DNA from: Musa acuminata AAA Group
Taxonomy: Eukaryota > Streptophyta > Magnoliopsida > Zingiberales > Musaceae
Length of the DNA: 64,000 nt
Assembly (NCBI RefSeq): GCF_036884655.1
Contig: NC_088345.1
Coordinates: forward strand, 21,232,501 to 21,296,500
Direction of reading: 5' to 3'
Part shown: positions 43,211 to 53,844 of the stretch, one piece after another
Layout: every line of letters starts with the position of its first letter
Numbering within the stretch: position 1 is the stretch's first letter
Position numbers and translations under genes: made by a program
Notes under the pieces: generated by a model
Told to the model about the DNA's origin: nothing
The model's input: only the letters and a program-made list of their open reading frames with translations
The model's database searches: none

Positions 43211-45767
43211 TGTTGAATCTCGTATTTTGATGATGAAACTACTTGATATATGTTTATGATTTAATCTGCGTTTTGAGTGACGCAGGATGCTTCGATCAGG
43301 ATGAGACAATTAAAGCAGGAAAATCATATTGTGCCGAAGGAACATGTCAGAAGATTGGACGTCGGGCCAGTGGATCGGTCGACGTATCGACAGAAGGCTT
43401 CGGGCCGTGGACTCGGGCATCGGGCCAAGAAGAGCGGGTATTGTGCCAAGGATATCGGAGTTGCGGAGTCAACTGGCCGATTGGGCAATAGGCTGCACGA
43501 GAGGACGATGCGCCGAAGAATCGGACGAAGCGTCGAGGGACCAATGACATGTCGGACAACTTGGTTAATTGCTTAGGATTAATTGTCTCGATTGAAGTTT
43601 TGTTTTAATTGTGCAGGATTAACTATGATAACGATGAAGACATAAAGCGAAACAAAGTGTCGGAGTCAAGCGCGAAGGATTTGTTGCGAGTTCGAGAGTT
43701 CGACGGAAGTCCGAAGATTCGTTGGGAGTTCGCGGAGCTCGCCGAGAAAGATCAGAGCTTGCCGAAGAAGCTCGTTGGAACTCGCTAAGAACAAATCGTG
43801 AAGTCTAGGAGCTTGCCGGGAGTCCGCAGAATGGTTTCCGAGAGTTCATCGGAAGACCGCCGGAAGTTTGCCGGAAGCTCGCTAGAAGAAGTCTTGACTT
43901 GCGGACTTTGTAATAGCTTAGAAAATGTCTTTAAATTCATAGTTAGCACGTTAATTAGGGTTAGGATTAGGTGTTAATCCTATAACCCAAGTAGGGGCCA
44001 ATTAGGCCCAAGTTCGGACTGGTTTGGACCAAGTTTGGAGCCAAACCAAGTGAGCTGGAATAGTGAAGAGGTGCCACCTCTCCAGCCTGGAGGTGCAACC
44101 GCCTGGGCTGTGGGGTTGGGAGGTGCAACCGCCCCAGCCAGGAGGTGCAACCGCCAGGGCTGCAAGGCTGGGAGGTGCAACCGCCCCAGCCGAGAGGTGC
44201 AACCGCCCAGAGCTCAGTCTTCGAGCTAGACTGGGCGGTGCAACCTCCTCTGCCAAGAGGTAGCACCGCCAGAGCTCAAGTTTCGAGCTCTGCCAGGCGA
44301 TGGAACCACCGAGCTCAGTCTTCGAGCTCTGGCAGAGAGGTGCATCAGCTTGAGCTTAGTCTCGAGCTCTGCCAGGTGATGCAATCACCGAGCTCAGTCT
44401 TCGAGCTCTGGCAGAGAGGTGCATCAGCCTGAGCTCAGTTTGGAGCTCTGCCAGGTGATGCAACCACCGAGCTCAGTTTCGAGCTCTGCCAGGTGATGCA
44501 ATCACCAAGCTCAGTCTTCGAGCTCTGCCAGGTGATGCAACCATCGAGCTCAGTCTTCGAGCTCTGGCAGAGAGAAGCAATCGGCAGAGCTCAGTCTTCG
44601 AGCTCTGCCAGGCGGTGCCACCTCTCCAGTCGAGAGGTGCAACCGCCTGATCCCAGAATTCTGGGATTTGATCGATTTGATCGTTTTGAGCTCGAATTTT
44701 GAATTGGGTTGGGGCCTATAAATACCCCACCCATTCAGCACTGAAAAGATACAGACCTACACCGAAATCTTGATCTTTTCTGTGATTCTAAGAGCTCAAA
44801 AGTGTTGTAAATCCTTTAAGTCTCCTCCTTCTGTTCTTCAAGTTTTCAATTGTAAAGTGAGGAGAGAAAGGTCTGTAAAGGTTGTCTCCTGAGCCTGTCA
44901 AAAGGAGAGAAACTGTAAAAGGGCAGTTAGCCTTCGCCCATTGAAGGAAGGCACCTAGTTGACGTCGGCAACCTCGTCGGTGGAGGGAGCCAAAAGTGGA
45001 GTAGGTCAAGGCTGACCGAACCACTCTAAATCTCTGGTTTGCGTTTATTTTCGAGCACTTTATCATTACTGCAAACCTCCTCCATTGCTACTGCTCTCTG
45101 CGCTTTCACGAACAAGTTCTAAGTGCTGTTCTTCCGAATCTGCATTCAGACGTAAATTCGTATTTTCATACATTACTGTTTACGTTTACGTTTGATTCTG
45201 CAGAACTGTCTTCCGTGCTTTTACGAACGAGCTTCTTTGCAGTTTACACTTACATTTTGATCCTATTGATAACTGCAAACTTTCCTCTACGATTTTACGA
45301 ACGAGTTTCAACATTTAGACGTAAAACTGCATTCAGACGTAAATCGGCTTTCCTCGCTCAATCATCAGATTTCAGTTCACGTTTACGTCTTGATTTCAAC
45401 TTCATACTGCCTTCTGCGAGTATACAAACAAGTTTCAAAGTTTAGACGTAAATCTGCGTCTAGACGTAAAACTGCGTTTAGACGTAAATCTGCGTTTAGA
45501 CGTAAATCTGCGTTTAGACGTAAATCTGCGTTTAGACGTAAATCTGAGTTTAGACGTAAATCTGAGTTTAGACGTAAACTGCGCTTAGACGCAAAACTGC
45601 GCTTAGACGCAATCTGCGCTTAGACGCAAACTGCACTTAGATACAAACTGAGAATTTGCTTTTGCATCATAATAGTTTTTGAACGAACGCAGCTTTTGGT
45701 TTTTAATCGCTGTAAGATTTCCGGCGCACTAATTCACCCCCCCCTCTTAGTGCTCTCGATCCTAACA
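43211..45767 (+). repeat. 3' LTR of C8 (2557 bp)
   Basis: Almost identical to 37391-40056 apart from six fewer 18-bp units (array about 45440-45640) and a handful of substitutions. TATA 44717-44724. Ends CCTAACA before ACCAT. Confidence 0.95.
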
Positions 45768-45772
45768 ACCAT

Positions 45773-47953
45773 AACTTCTCTACTCCAAGAAATCCTCAAC
45801 AAAATGGGGTAGTAGAAAGAAAAAATCGAAATTTGCAAGAAATGGCAAGAACCATGTTGAATGAACATAGCCTACCCAAATATTTTTGGGCCGAAGCTGT
45901 AAACACTGCATGTTATATTTTAAATAGAGTCCTAGTAAGACCCTTACTCACCAAAACTCCTTATGAGTTATGGAATAACAAAAAACCCAATGTCTCATAT
46001 TTTAAAGTCTTTGGGTGTAAGTGTTTTATCTTGAATGAAAAGGATAACTTAGGAAAATTCGATGCTAAATCTGATGAAGGAATCTTTCTTGGTTATTCTT
46101 CGGTTTCTAAAGCTTTTCGCATCTTCAATAAAAGAACCTTAATTATTGAAGAATCCATCCATGTTGTTTTCAATGAGATTTCAGAAATTAAGAAAAATGA
46201 TCTTGATGATGATATTAATTTTGATTCCTTGAATTTAAACGAAACCCCGTCTCCAACTAGCAACTTGGTTGCATCCACTTCCAAAACATCCTTACCCAAG
46301 GATTGGAAGTATATAGATGCTCATCCTAAGGAGCTAATCCTAGGAGACACATCAAAGGGGGTTCAAACACGATCTTCTTTTAAAAACTTTTGTGCCAACG
46401 CCGCTTTTCTCTCCCAAATTGAACCCAAATGTGTTGATGAAGCCATGAAAGATGATTCATGGATTATCGCAATGCAAGATGAATTAAATCAATTTGAGAG
46501 AAATGAGGTGTGGACGCTTGTTCCTAGGCCAAATGACCATTTAGTAATTGGTACTAAATGGGTCTTTAGAAACAAGCAAGATGAAAATGGTATCGTGGTT
46601 AGAAACAAGGCTAGATTAGTGGCCAAAGGTTTCAACCAAGAAGAAGGTATCGATTACGAAGAAACCTTCGCACCTGTGGCTCGATTGGAAGCCATAAGGA
46701 TGCTCCTTGCCTACGCTAGTTGCAATAATTTTAAGTTATTTCAAATGGATGTTAAAAGCGCTTTTCTAAATGGTTTCATTTCCGAAGAAGTTTATGTTGA
46801 ACAACCTCCTGGATTTGAAAATAATGGCTACCCTAATCATGTGTTTAGATTAACTAAAGCTCTCTATGGTTTAAAACAAGCCCCAAGGGCTTGGTATGAG
46901 AGACTTAGCTCTTTTCTCATTGAAAATAATTTCATAAAAGGCAAGGTTGATACTACATTGTTTATCAAGAATTTTGAAAATGATTTTCTCATTGTTCATA
47001 TTTATGTTGATGACATTATCTTTGGTTCTACAAATGAATCTCTTTGTGAATCCTTTGCGAAAACTATGAGTCATGAATTCGAAATGAGTCTAATGGGAGA
47101 GTTAACATTCTTCTTAGGCCTACAAATCAAACAACTAAGCAATGGCATCTTTATTAGTCAAACCAAATATGCTGAGAGTTTGCTAAAGAAGTTCAAAATG
47201 AATAATTCAAAAGCCATTGACACCCCTATGAGCACCTCCACTAAGTTAGAAATTGATGAGAATGGAGAAAGCTTCGATCAAAAAACCTATAGGGGTATGA
47301 TAGGAAGTTTACTTTACCTCACTGCCACCAGACCGGACATCATGTTCAGTGTAGGACTTTGTGCTAGATTTCAATCAGACCCTAAGATATCTCATCTCAA
47401 AGCAGTCAAAAGAATACTCAGATATCTTAATGGAACTACCAATCTAGGATTATGGTACCCAAAATCAGAAAACTTTGAATTAACAGCCTATGCTGATGCG
47501 GACTTCGCTGGCTGTAAACTAGACAGAAAAAGCACATCAGGATCATGTCAATTTTTAGGACATGCTCTTGTATCCTGGTCATCTAAGAAACAAAACTCGG
47601 TTGCCCTATCAACAACCGAAGCTGAATACATTGCAGCAAGTGCATGCTGTGCACAAGTTGTATGGATGAAAAACACTTTAGAAGATTACAAAGTGAATCT
47701 TAAAGATATTCCCATTAAATGTGATAACACGAGTGCAATATGCTTAACTAAAAATCCTATACAACACTCAAGAACAAAACACATTGATATTAGACATCAC
47801 TTTATACGAGATCATGTCACTAATCATGATGTAACCATAGAGTTTATTGATACCAAACATCAACTAGCTGATATCTTCACAAAACCCCTATGTGAAGAAC
47901 AATTTGATTACATAAGAAGAGAATTAGGAATGTTGATGTGTCCGAATACTTAA
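45773..47953 (+). CDS. pol: copia pol, 3' part: integrase end, RT, RNase H (C7)
   Basis: Continues pol of C7 after C8 and one ACCAT copy. The catalytic Glu of integrase (NGVVERKNR) is residue 305 of pol, giving D206, D269, E305 with exactly 35 residues between the last two. Reverse transcriptase follows, with [12 protein letters not shown] and YVDD at about 701-704, then RNase H with YADADFAG (about 863), TTEAEY and DNTSAI, and the usual end [11 protein letters not shown]. Open to TAA at 47953. A fragment now: without the first part it has no start, though it was intact before C8 inserted. Confidence 0.95.
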   Translation, partial: NFSTPRNPQQNGVVERKNRNLQEMARTMLNEHSLPKYFWAEAVNTACYILNRVLVRPLLTKTPYELWNNKKPNVSYFKVFGCKCFILNEKDNLGKFDAKSDEGIFLGYSSVSKAFRIFNKRTLIIEESIHVVFNEISEIKKNDLDDDINFDSLNLNETPSPTSNLVASTSKTSLPKDWKYIDAHPKELILGDTSKGVQTRSSFKNFCANAAFLSQIEPKCVDEAMKDDSWIIAMQDELNQFERNEVWTLVPRPNDHLVIGTKWVFRNKQDENGIVVRNKARLVAKGFNQEEGIDYEETFAPVARLEAIRMLLAYASCNNFKLFQMDVKSAFLNGFISEEVYVEQPPGFENNGYPNHVFRLTKALYGLKQAPRAWYERLSSFLIENNFIKGKVDTTLFIKNFENDFLIVHIYVDDIIFGSTNESLCESFAKTMSHEFEMSLMGELTFFLGLQIKQLSNGIFISQTKYAESLLKKFKMNNSKAIDTPMSTSTKLEIDENGESFDQKTYRGMIGSLLYLTATRPDIMFSVGLCARFQSDPKISHLKAVKRILRYLNGTTNLGLWYPKSENFELTAYADADFAGCKLDRKSTSGSCQFLGHALVSWSSKKQNSVALSTTEAEYIAASACCAQVVWMKNTLEDYKVNLKDIPIKCDNTSAICLTKNPIQHSRTKHIDIRHHFIRDHVTNHDVTIEFIDTKHQLADIFTKPLCEEQFDYIRRELGMLMCPNT

Positions 47954-48724
47954 ATTTATTTTTCAAATGTTATTACTATTACATGCCTTGACAACGCTTG
48001 ATCAAATAACATGTTGCAAATTATGTGACAAATATTTTTAAACCAAATGCATGTAAGAAGTTCATTTTTCGGGTTGTATGCTAAAAATGGGATGTTCCCG
48101 TACACTCTTATGAAAACTCTTTGGAAAATGACTTTCCTTCGTCAAGCAAAAAACAATAAAGAGATATATGTGTCATGACTTCCTTTATATGCTTGAAAAT
48201 GCTATCATGCTTTTTGTTGATGACAAAGGGGGAGAAAAATATGAATTGATAAACACTATGTCATAGCTGAACTGCCATAATCATATCTATGTCATAGTTG
48301 CAAATACTTGAGTGATGCTATAAACAATGTTATGCCATCCTTGCATCACCAAGAGATATGTGAACATGTACTATAGTTTGCATCATATCTTGATTTGATA
48401 TTGTGAAGAAAATGCAAACTTACTAGAAAATCTCAAATGTGAGCATCATGTAAAAAGTCCTTCGTAGCTTTATATGATTACATGATGAATGGTTACAAAC
48501 ACTATCATACAAACTTGATGATGTATGTCATGCCTTGACATAATTCTTGAAGAGATACATCATGATAGGCATCATGATGGGAGCATTGATAAGTTTAACT
48601 GATCTAACTTATCAATACGTCACTTGAATTCTTAGGTCTTGAATTCAAGGTTGACTTATCTCAACTATGGCATATAGATAGGGGGAGTTAAGGACAACTC
48701 CTTTATCAATTGATTGTCATCATC
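47954..48724 (+). other. 3' non-coding region of C7
   Basis: No gene; in particular no env-like frame of useful size. Polypurine tracts at 48216-48236 and 48677-48693. Nearly identical in reverse to 17551-18320 of C4. Confidence 0.85.
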
Positions 48725-48738
48725 AAAAAGGGGGAGAT
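48725..48738 (+). promoter_or_regulatory. LTR-proximal polypurine tract of C7
   Basis: AAAAAGGGGGAGAT directly before TGTTGAATC. Confidence 0.95.
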
Positions 48739-51045
48739 TGTTGAATCTCGGATTTTGATGATGAAGTCAATTGTCATTTGTTATCTAATCTATGTGTTGA
48801 GATAAGTGTGCAGGATTAACTACGATGAGAGTAAGACAAGCAGCAGGAGTTGCGCCGGAGTCAAGATCATGATCACGTTGGGAGTTCGAGAGTTCGACGG
48901 AAGTTCGGACGGTCGTCGGAGGTTCAGAGAGAACAGATCCGAGAAGTCCAGAAGCTTGCCAAGCGAAGCTCGTCGGAACTCGCCAAGTGGATCGTCGCAA
49001 AGTCCAGGAGTATGCCGGATGTCCGCAGAAGGATCACCGAGGGTTATCGGTTGATCGACGGAAGTTGGCAGGAAACTCGCCGGAAGAAGCGATTGACGCA
49101 TCGGAGCAAAGTTGCAGAAATTGTCTTAGAGTTAATCGTAGTTAGCATGATGATTAAGCATGAAAATGGGAGGTGATCCCATTAGCTTAATCCTGGGGCA
49201 ATTGGGCCCCTGAAAAGATTCAAAGTGGGCCGAATGGAGTGAACCATTCGGACCCTGATTGCACCAGGAGGTGCAACCGCCCCAGCCAGGAGGTGCAACC
49301 GCCTGGGCTGTGGGGTTGGGAGGTGCAACCGCCCCAGCCAGGAGGTGCAACCGCCAGGGCTGCAAGGCTGGGAGGTGCAACCGCCCCAACCAAGAGGTTG
49401 CACCGCCAGAGCTCAAGTTCCGAGCTCTGCCAGGCGATGCAACCACCGAGCTCAGTCTTCGAGCTCTGGCAGAGAGGTGCATCAGCCTGAGCTCAGTCTC
49501 GAGCTCTGCCAGGTGATGCATTCACCAAGCTCAGTCTTCGAGCTCTAGCAGAGAGGTGGATCAGCCTGAGCTCAGCTTGGAGCTCTGCCAGGTGATGCAA
49601 CCACCGAGCTCAGTTTCGAGCTCTGCCAGGTGATGCAATCACCAAGCTCAGTCTTCGAGCTCTGCCAGGTGATGCAACCATCGAGCTCAGTCTTCGAGCT
49701 CTGGCAGAGAGAAGCAATCGGCAGAGCTCAGTCTTCGAGCTCTGCCAGGCGGTGCCACCTCTCCAGTCGAGAGGTGCAACCGCCTGATCCCAGAATTCTG
49801 GGATTTGATCGATTTGATCGTTTTGAGCTCGAATTTTGAATTGGGTTGGGGCCTATAAATACCCCACCCATTCAGCACTGAAAAGATATAGACCTATACC
49901 GAAATCGTGATCTTTTCTGTGATTCTAAAGAGCTCAAAAGTGTTGTAAAGCCTTTAAGTCTCCTCCTTCTGTTCTTCAAGTTTTCAATTGTAAAGTGAGG
50001 AGAGAAAGGTCTGTAAAGGTTGTCTCCTAAGCCTGCCAAAAGGAGAGAAATTGTAAGAGGGAAGTTTGGCCTTCGCCCATTGAAGGAAGGCACCTAGTTG
50101 ACGTCGACAACCTCATCGGTGGAGGAAGCCAAAAGTGGAGTAGGTCAAGGCTGACCGAACCACTCTAAATCTCTGGTTTGCGTTTATTTTCGAGCACTTT
50201 ATCATTACTGCAAACCTCCCTCATCACTACTGCTCTCTGCGCTTTCACGAACAAGTTCTAAGTGCTGTTCTTCCAAATCTGCATTCAGACGTAAACTCGT
50301 ATTTTCATACATTACAGTTTACGTTTACGTTTGATTCTGCAGAACTGTTTTCCGTGCTTTTACGAACGAGCTTCCTTGCAGTTTACGCTTACATTTTAAT
50401 CCTATTAATAACTGCAATCTGTCCTCTACGATTTTACGAACGAGTTTCAACATTTAGACGTAAAACTGCATTCAGACGTAAATCGGCTTTCTTCGCTCAA
50501 TCATCAGATTTCAGTTCACGTTTACGTCTTGGTTTCAACTGCATACTGCCTTCTGCGAGTATACAAACGAGTTTCAAAGTTTAGACGTAAATCTGCGTCT
50601 AACTGCGTTTAGACGTAAATCTGCGTTTAGACGTAAAACTGCGTTTAGACGTAAAACTGCGTTTAGACGTAAAACTGCGTTTAGACGTAAAACTGCGTTT
50701 AGACGTAAATCTGCGTTTAGACGTAAAACTACGTTTAGACGTAAAACTGCGTTTAGACGTAAATCTGCGTTTAGACGTAAATCTGCATTTAGACGTAAAT
50801 CTGAGTTTAGACGCAAAACTGCGCTTAGACGCAAAACTGCGCTTAGACGCAATCTGCGCTTAGACGCAAAACTGCGCTTAGACGCAATCTGCGCTTAGAC
50901 GCAAACTGCACTTAGATACAAACTGAGAATTTGCTTTTGCATCATAATAGTTTTTGAACAAACGCAGCTTTTGGTTTTTAAATCGTTGTAAGATTTCCGC
51001 TGCACTAATTCACCCCCCCCCCTCTTAGTGCTCTCGATCCTAACA
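48739..51045 (+). repeat. 3' LTR of C7 (2307 bp)
   Basis: Nearly identical to 32547-34886. TATA 49854-49861, hairpin array 49410-49780, minisatellite about 50578-50915. Ends CCTAACA before target copy AATCA. Confidence 0.95.
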
Positions 51046-51050
51046 AATCA

Positions 51051-51454
51051 TACACATATAAAAATATACTTCGATCTAGACAATTAATACTATGCATGAA
51101 TCATGTTGTCCGGCATGTCATTGGTCCATCGATGCTTCATCTGATTCTTCGATACATCATCCGCTCTTGCGGCCTATTACTCAATCGGCCAGTTGACTCT
51201 GCAACTCCGATATCCTTGGTGCAATATCCCCTCTTCTTGGCTCGATGCCTGAATCCATGGCCCGAAGTCTTTTGTCGATACATCGATCGATCCTCTAACT
51301 CGACGTCCAATCTTCTGACATGTTCCACCAGCCCAACATGATTCTTCCTACTTTAATTGTCTCATCCTGATCGAAGCATCACGCGTCACAAAAAATACAG
51401 ATTAAATCATAAATACTATCAATTGGTTTCACCATCAAAATACGATATTCAACA
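51051..51454 (-). repeat. 5' LTR of C6, outer U3 part
   Basis: Continues the LTR interrupted at 32546 and ends GATATTCAACA at 51454, followed by target copy TTGAG. Confidence 0.9.
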
Positions 51455-52257
51455 TTGAGTGCTCTCTTCTTCTTTGGTAACTTCTTTTTAAGTTCTTTTT
51501 TATTTTTTAGTTCTTGTTTAATAAACCTTTTAAATTTTATAGTGAGAAGTTCGAGTTCATCATCACTTAAGCTTTCACTCGAATGGTCTTCATTTGTTCT
51601 AAGCGCCAAATCTTTCCTGTTCTTTGGAAGGTTGTTCTCAAGTTCAAGCGTCACTTAAGTCATTTCATAGGTCATCAAAGATCCAATAAGTTCTTCAATC
51701 GGAAAATAGTTCAAGTCCTTTGATTCTTATATTGTTGTTACTTTATAATCCTAATTTTTAGAAAGTGATCGTAAAACTTTATTCACAAGTTCAAGATTCG
51801 AAAAAAATTTTCCAAGAGCTTTTAGGCCATTGACGACATCTGTAAAATGGGTGTACATGTCTCCAATAGTCTCGCTTGGTTTCATACGAAATAATTCAAA
51901 ATCACATATCAAAATATTCATTTTAGAGTCTATAACTCTACTAGTGCCTTCATGTGCAATTTCAAGAGTGTGTCAAATATCGAAAGTCGTTTCGCAAATA
52001 GAAACTCGATTGAATTCAATTTTGTCTAAGGCGCAAAATAGATCTAGAATTTAAAGAAAAAGTTTTCTTCTCCAAATCATTTCATTCTTTCATTGGAGAA
52101 GAAGACTTTTCAAAATCATTTTCGATAATATTCCATAAATACAATCCATAGAAAGTAAGAAAACTCACATCCGAGTTTTCCAATAAATGTAGTCCGCCTC
52201 ATTAAACATGGGAGGACGAATGATAGAAAAACCCTCTTGAAATCTAAAAAGAGCCAT
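51455..52257 (-). pseudogene. gag: copia gag (C5), right piece
   Basis: ATG would be at 52257. It encodes decayed type I gag: FALDKIEFNR-like, FTDVVNGLKALGK near 51840-51800, and PKNRKDLALRTNEDHSSESL near 51650-51580. Many stops and indels. It continues at 26508. Confidence 0.8.
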
Positions 52258-52292
52258 TTCTCTTGGGTGTTAAACCAAATAAAAAATAATAT

Positions 52293-52307
52293 GGCTCTGA
52301 TACCAAC
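52293..52307 (-). promoter_or_regulatory. Primer-binding site of C5
   Basis: GGCTCTGATACCAAC, one change from the usual end, next to decayed LTR start TATTAGG. Confidence 0.8.
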
Positions 52308-53844
52308 TATTAGGAACGAGTCGACACTAAGAGTGGGGGGTGAATTAGTATAGTGGATAAAACACATCAGGTTTAAAAAAGCTCGTACGATAAAAACTGA
52401 TTTTGGAAATGTGAGTTTAACGTAAAAGCATACGAAAGAGTGTAATAAAAAGGTAAAGCAAGTAAAGCAATTTGCAAGGAAAGGTAAATTGCTCAAAATG
52501 AAATACAAACCAATTTATAGTGGTTTGGTAGTCGTGACCTACATCCACTCAATCGATTCCTCTTCCGTCGAGGCCATCGGCATCCACTAATGATTTTCCT
52601 TCAATGGGCAAAGATCAACTACCTTTTTACACACTTTCTCCTTTTCACGGGGTTAGGAGACAACCCTTATAACCTCTCTTTCTTAGACCTCACTTCTCCC
52701 TTTAGAAGAACTTTCTAAATACTAGAAAGAAGGGACTCTAAATCTTAAGAGAGTTTTCTATTTTTCTTTCCCCCATTTTCAACTCAATTTCATGCTCAAT
52801 TCTGCTTATGTTAACCAAGGATAAGATGGGTATTTATAGGCCTCAAATGGATTCAAACTTAGAACCTAAAAGAGTCTCATCCCGGGTTTTCCAAGTCCTG
52901 ACGGTACCACCATCGGGTCTAGCAGTACCACCACCTGGGAGACTGTGTTCGGGCGGTACCACCGCATGACATAGTCTTGGAGACTATGTCATGACGGTGC
53001 CACTTGTTGGGTCACTATTTGGGCCTGTCACTTAGCATAACACAGTCCATATATGGGCCCAACTGGCCCATAATTGGATTGGCCTAATTCTAATCCTAAT
53101 TATGCGCTAGCTACAAAATTTAAGGCATACACTAAGCAAATTCGGTTCGATTAGTTTAGGTTTCTTCTGGCGAGCTTCTGGTGATCTTCTAGCGAACTTT
53201 CAATAATCTCTCGGTAATATTCCAATAGACTCCCGACAAGCTCCTGGACTTCACCATGATCTTCTTGGCGAGTTCTGATAAGCTTTTTTGGAAAGCTCCT
53301 GGACTTTTCAATCAATTCCGACAGAACTTTCGATGAACGTTCGGACTTTCGACGAACTCTCGAACTCTCAACGAAGTCTCGTTCTTAACTCTGGGACTTC
53401 ATTTTGCTTTATGCTTTGATCACTATCATAGTTAATCCTATACAAATAAAACCTACTTCGATTTAGACAATTATTATAAAGCTTGAATCATATTGTCCGG
53501 TATGTCATTGGTTCATCGACGCTTCGTTGGATTCTTAAGTGCATCGTCCTCTCTTACGACCTATTTCCCAATCGGCCAGTTGACCTCCGCAACTCCGATT
53601 TCCTTAACGCAATTTTTGTTCTTCTTGGCTCGATGCCCGAACTCATGGCACAAAGTCTTCTACCGATACGTCAACCGATCATTCGGCTCAATGTTCAATC
53701 TTTTGACATGTTTCTCTCCGGTTCGACATGATTCTTTTTGTTTTAATTATCTATTTCTGATCGAAGCTTCCTGTGTCACTCAAAATGCAAATCAAATCAT
53801 AAATACTATCAATCATTTTCATCATCAAAATATGAGATTCAACA
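52308..53844 (-). repeat. 5' LTR of C5 (1537 bp)
   Basis: TATTAGGAACGAG...GATTCAACA, type I LTR with TATA GGTATTTATAGG near 52829 and GGCGGTACCACCGC near 52952. More diverged than C6, consistent with being the oldest. Confidence 0.9.

Larger units (their letters stand above)
37391..45767 (+). mobile_element. C8: complete type I non-autonomous copia, 8377 bp, TSD ACCAT
   Basis: 5' LTR 37391-40056, primer-binding site, short gag 40107-41105, 2.1-kb spacer with polypurine tracts, 3' LTR 43211-45767. ACCAT flanks it (37386-37390, 45768-45772). No protease, integrase or RT. It lies inside C7 integrase and is the youngest insertion of the nest by position. Its LTR is a hybrid of the C6 type (first ~850 bp) and the C7 type (rest). 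Confidence 0.95.
32547..51045 (+). mobile_element. C7: complete autonomous copia, TSD AATCA, split by C8
   Basis: 5' LTR 32547-34886, primer-binding site, gag 34937-36520, pol 36521-37390 plus 45773-47953, three polypurine tracts, 3' LTR 48739-51045. AATCA occurs at 32542-32546 and 51046-51050. Without C8 the element is about 10.1 kb and every expected domain is open, so it was coding-competent when C8 hit it. Multiple polypurine tracts and long LTRs point to the Sirevirus/Maximus lineage; a tree of RT would settle this. Confidence 0.95.
26509..51454 (-). mobile_element. C6: complete type I non-autonomous copia, TSD TTGAG, split by C7
   Basis: Left (3') LTR 26509-28119, polypurine tract, 2.2-kb spacer, short gag, primer-binding site and right (5') LTR 31321-32546 plus 51051-51454. 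TTGAG occurs at 26504-26508 and 51455-51459. Without C7 the element is about 6.4 kb. Gag lacks a knuckle and no pol exists. Confidence 0.95.
26071..53844 (-). mobile_element. C5: oldest element of the nest, split by C6
   Basis: LTR 52308-53844, primer-binding site, gag (52257-51455 and 26508-26412), then an LTR remnant (26411-26071). Everything between 26509 and 51454 is later insertions. No pol is present; a deletion joins gag to the 3' LTR remnant. Confidence 0.75.

Noticed and set aside
47954..48738. Env-like gene expected downstream of pol in some Sireviruses
   Set aside because: No frame above a few dozen codons between RNase H and the 3' LTR in C7, and none in C9.
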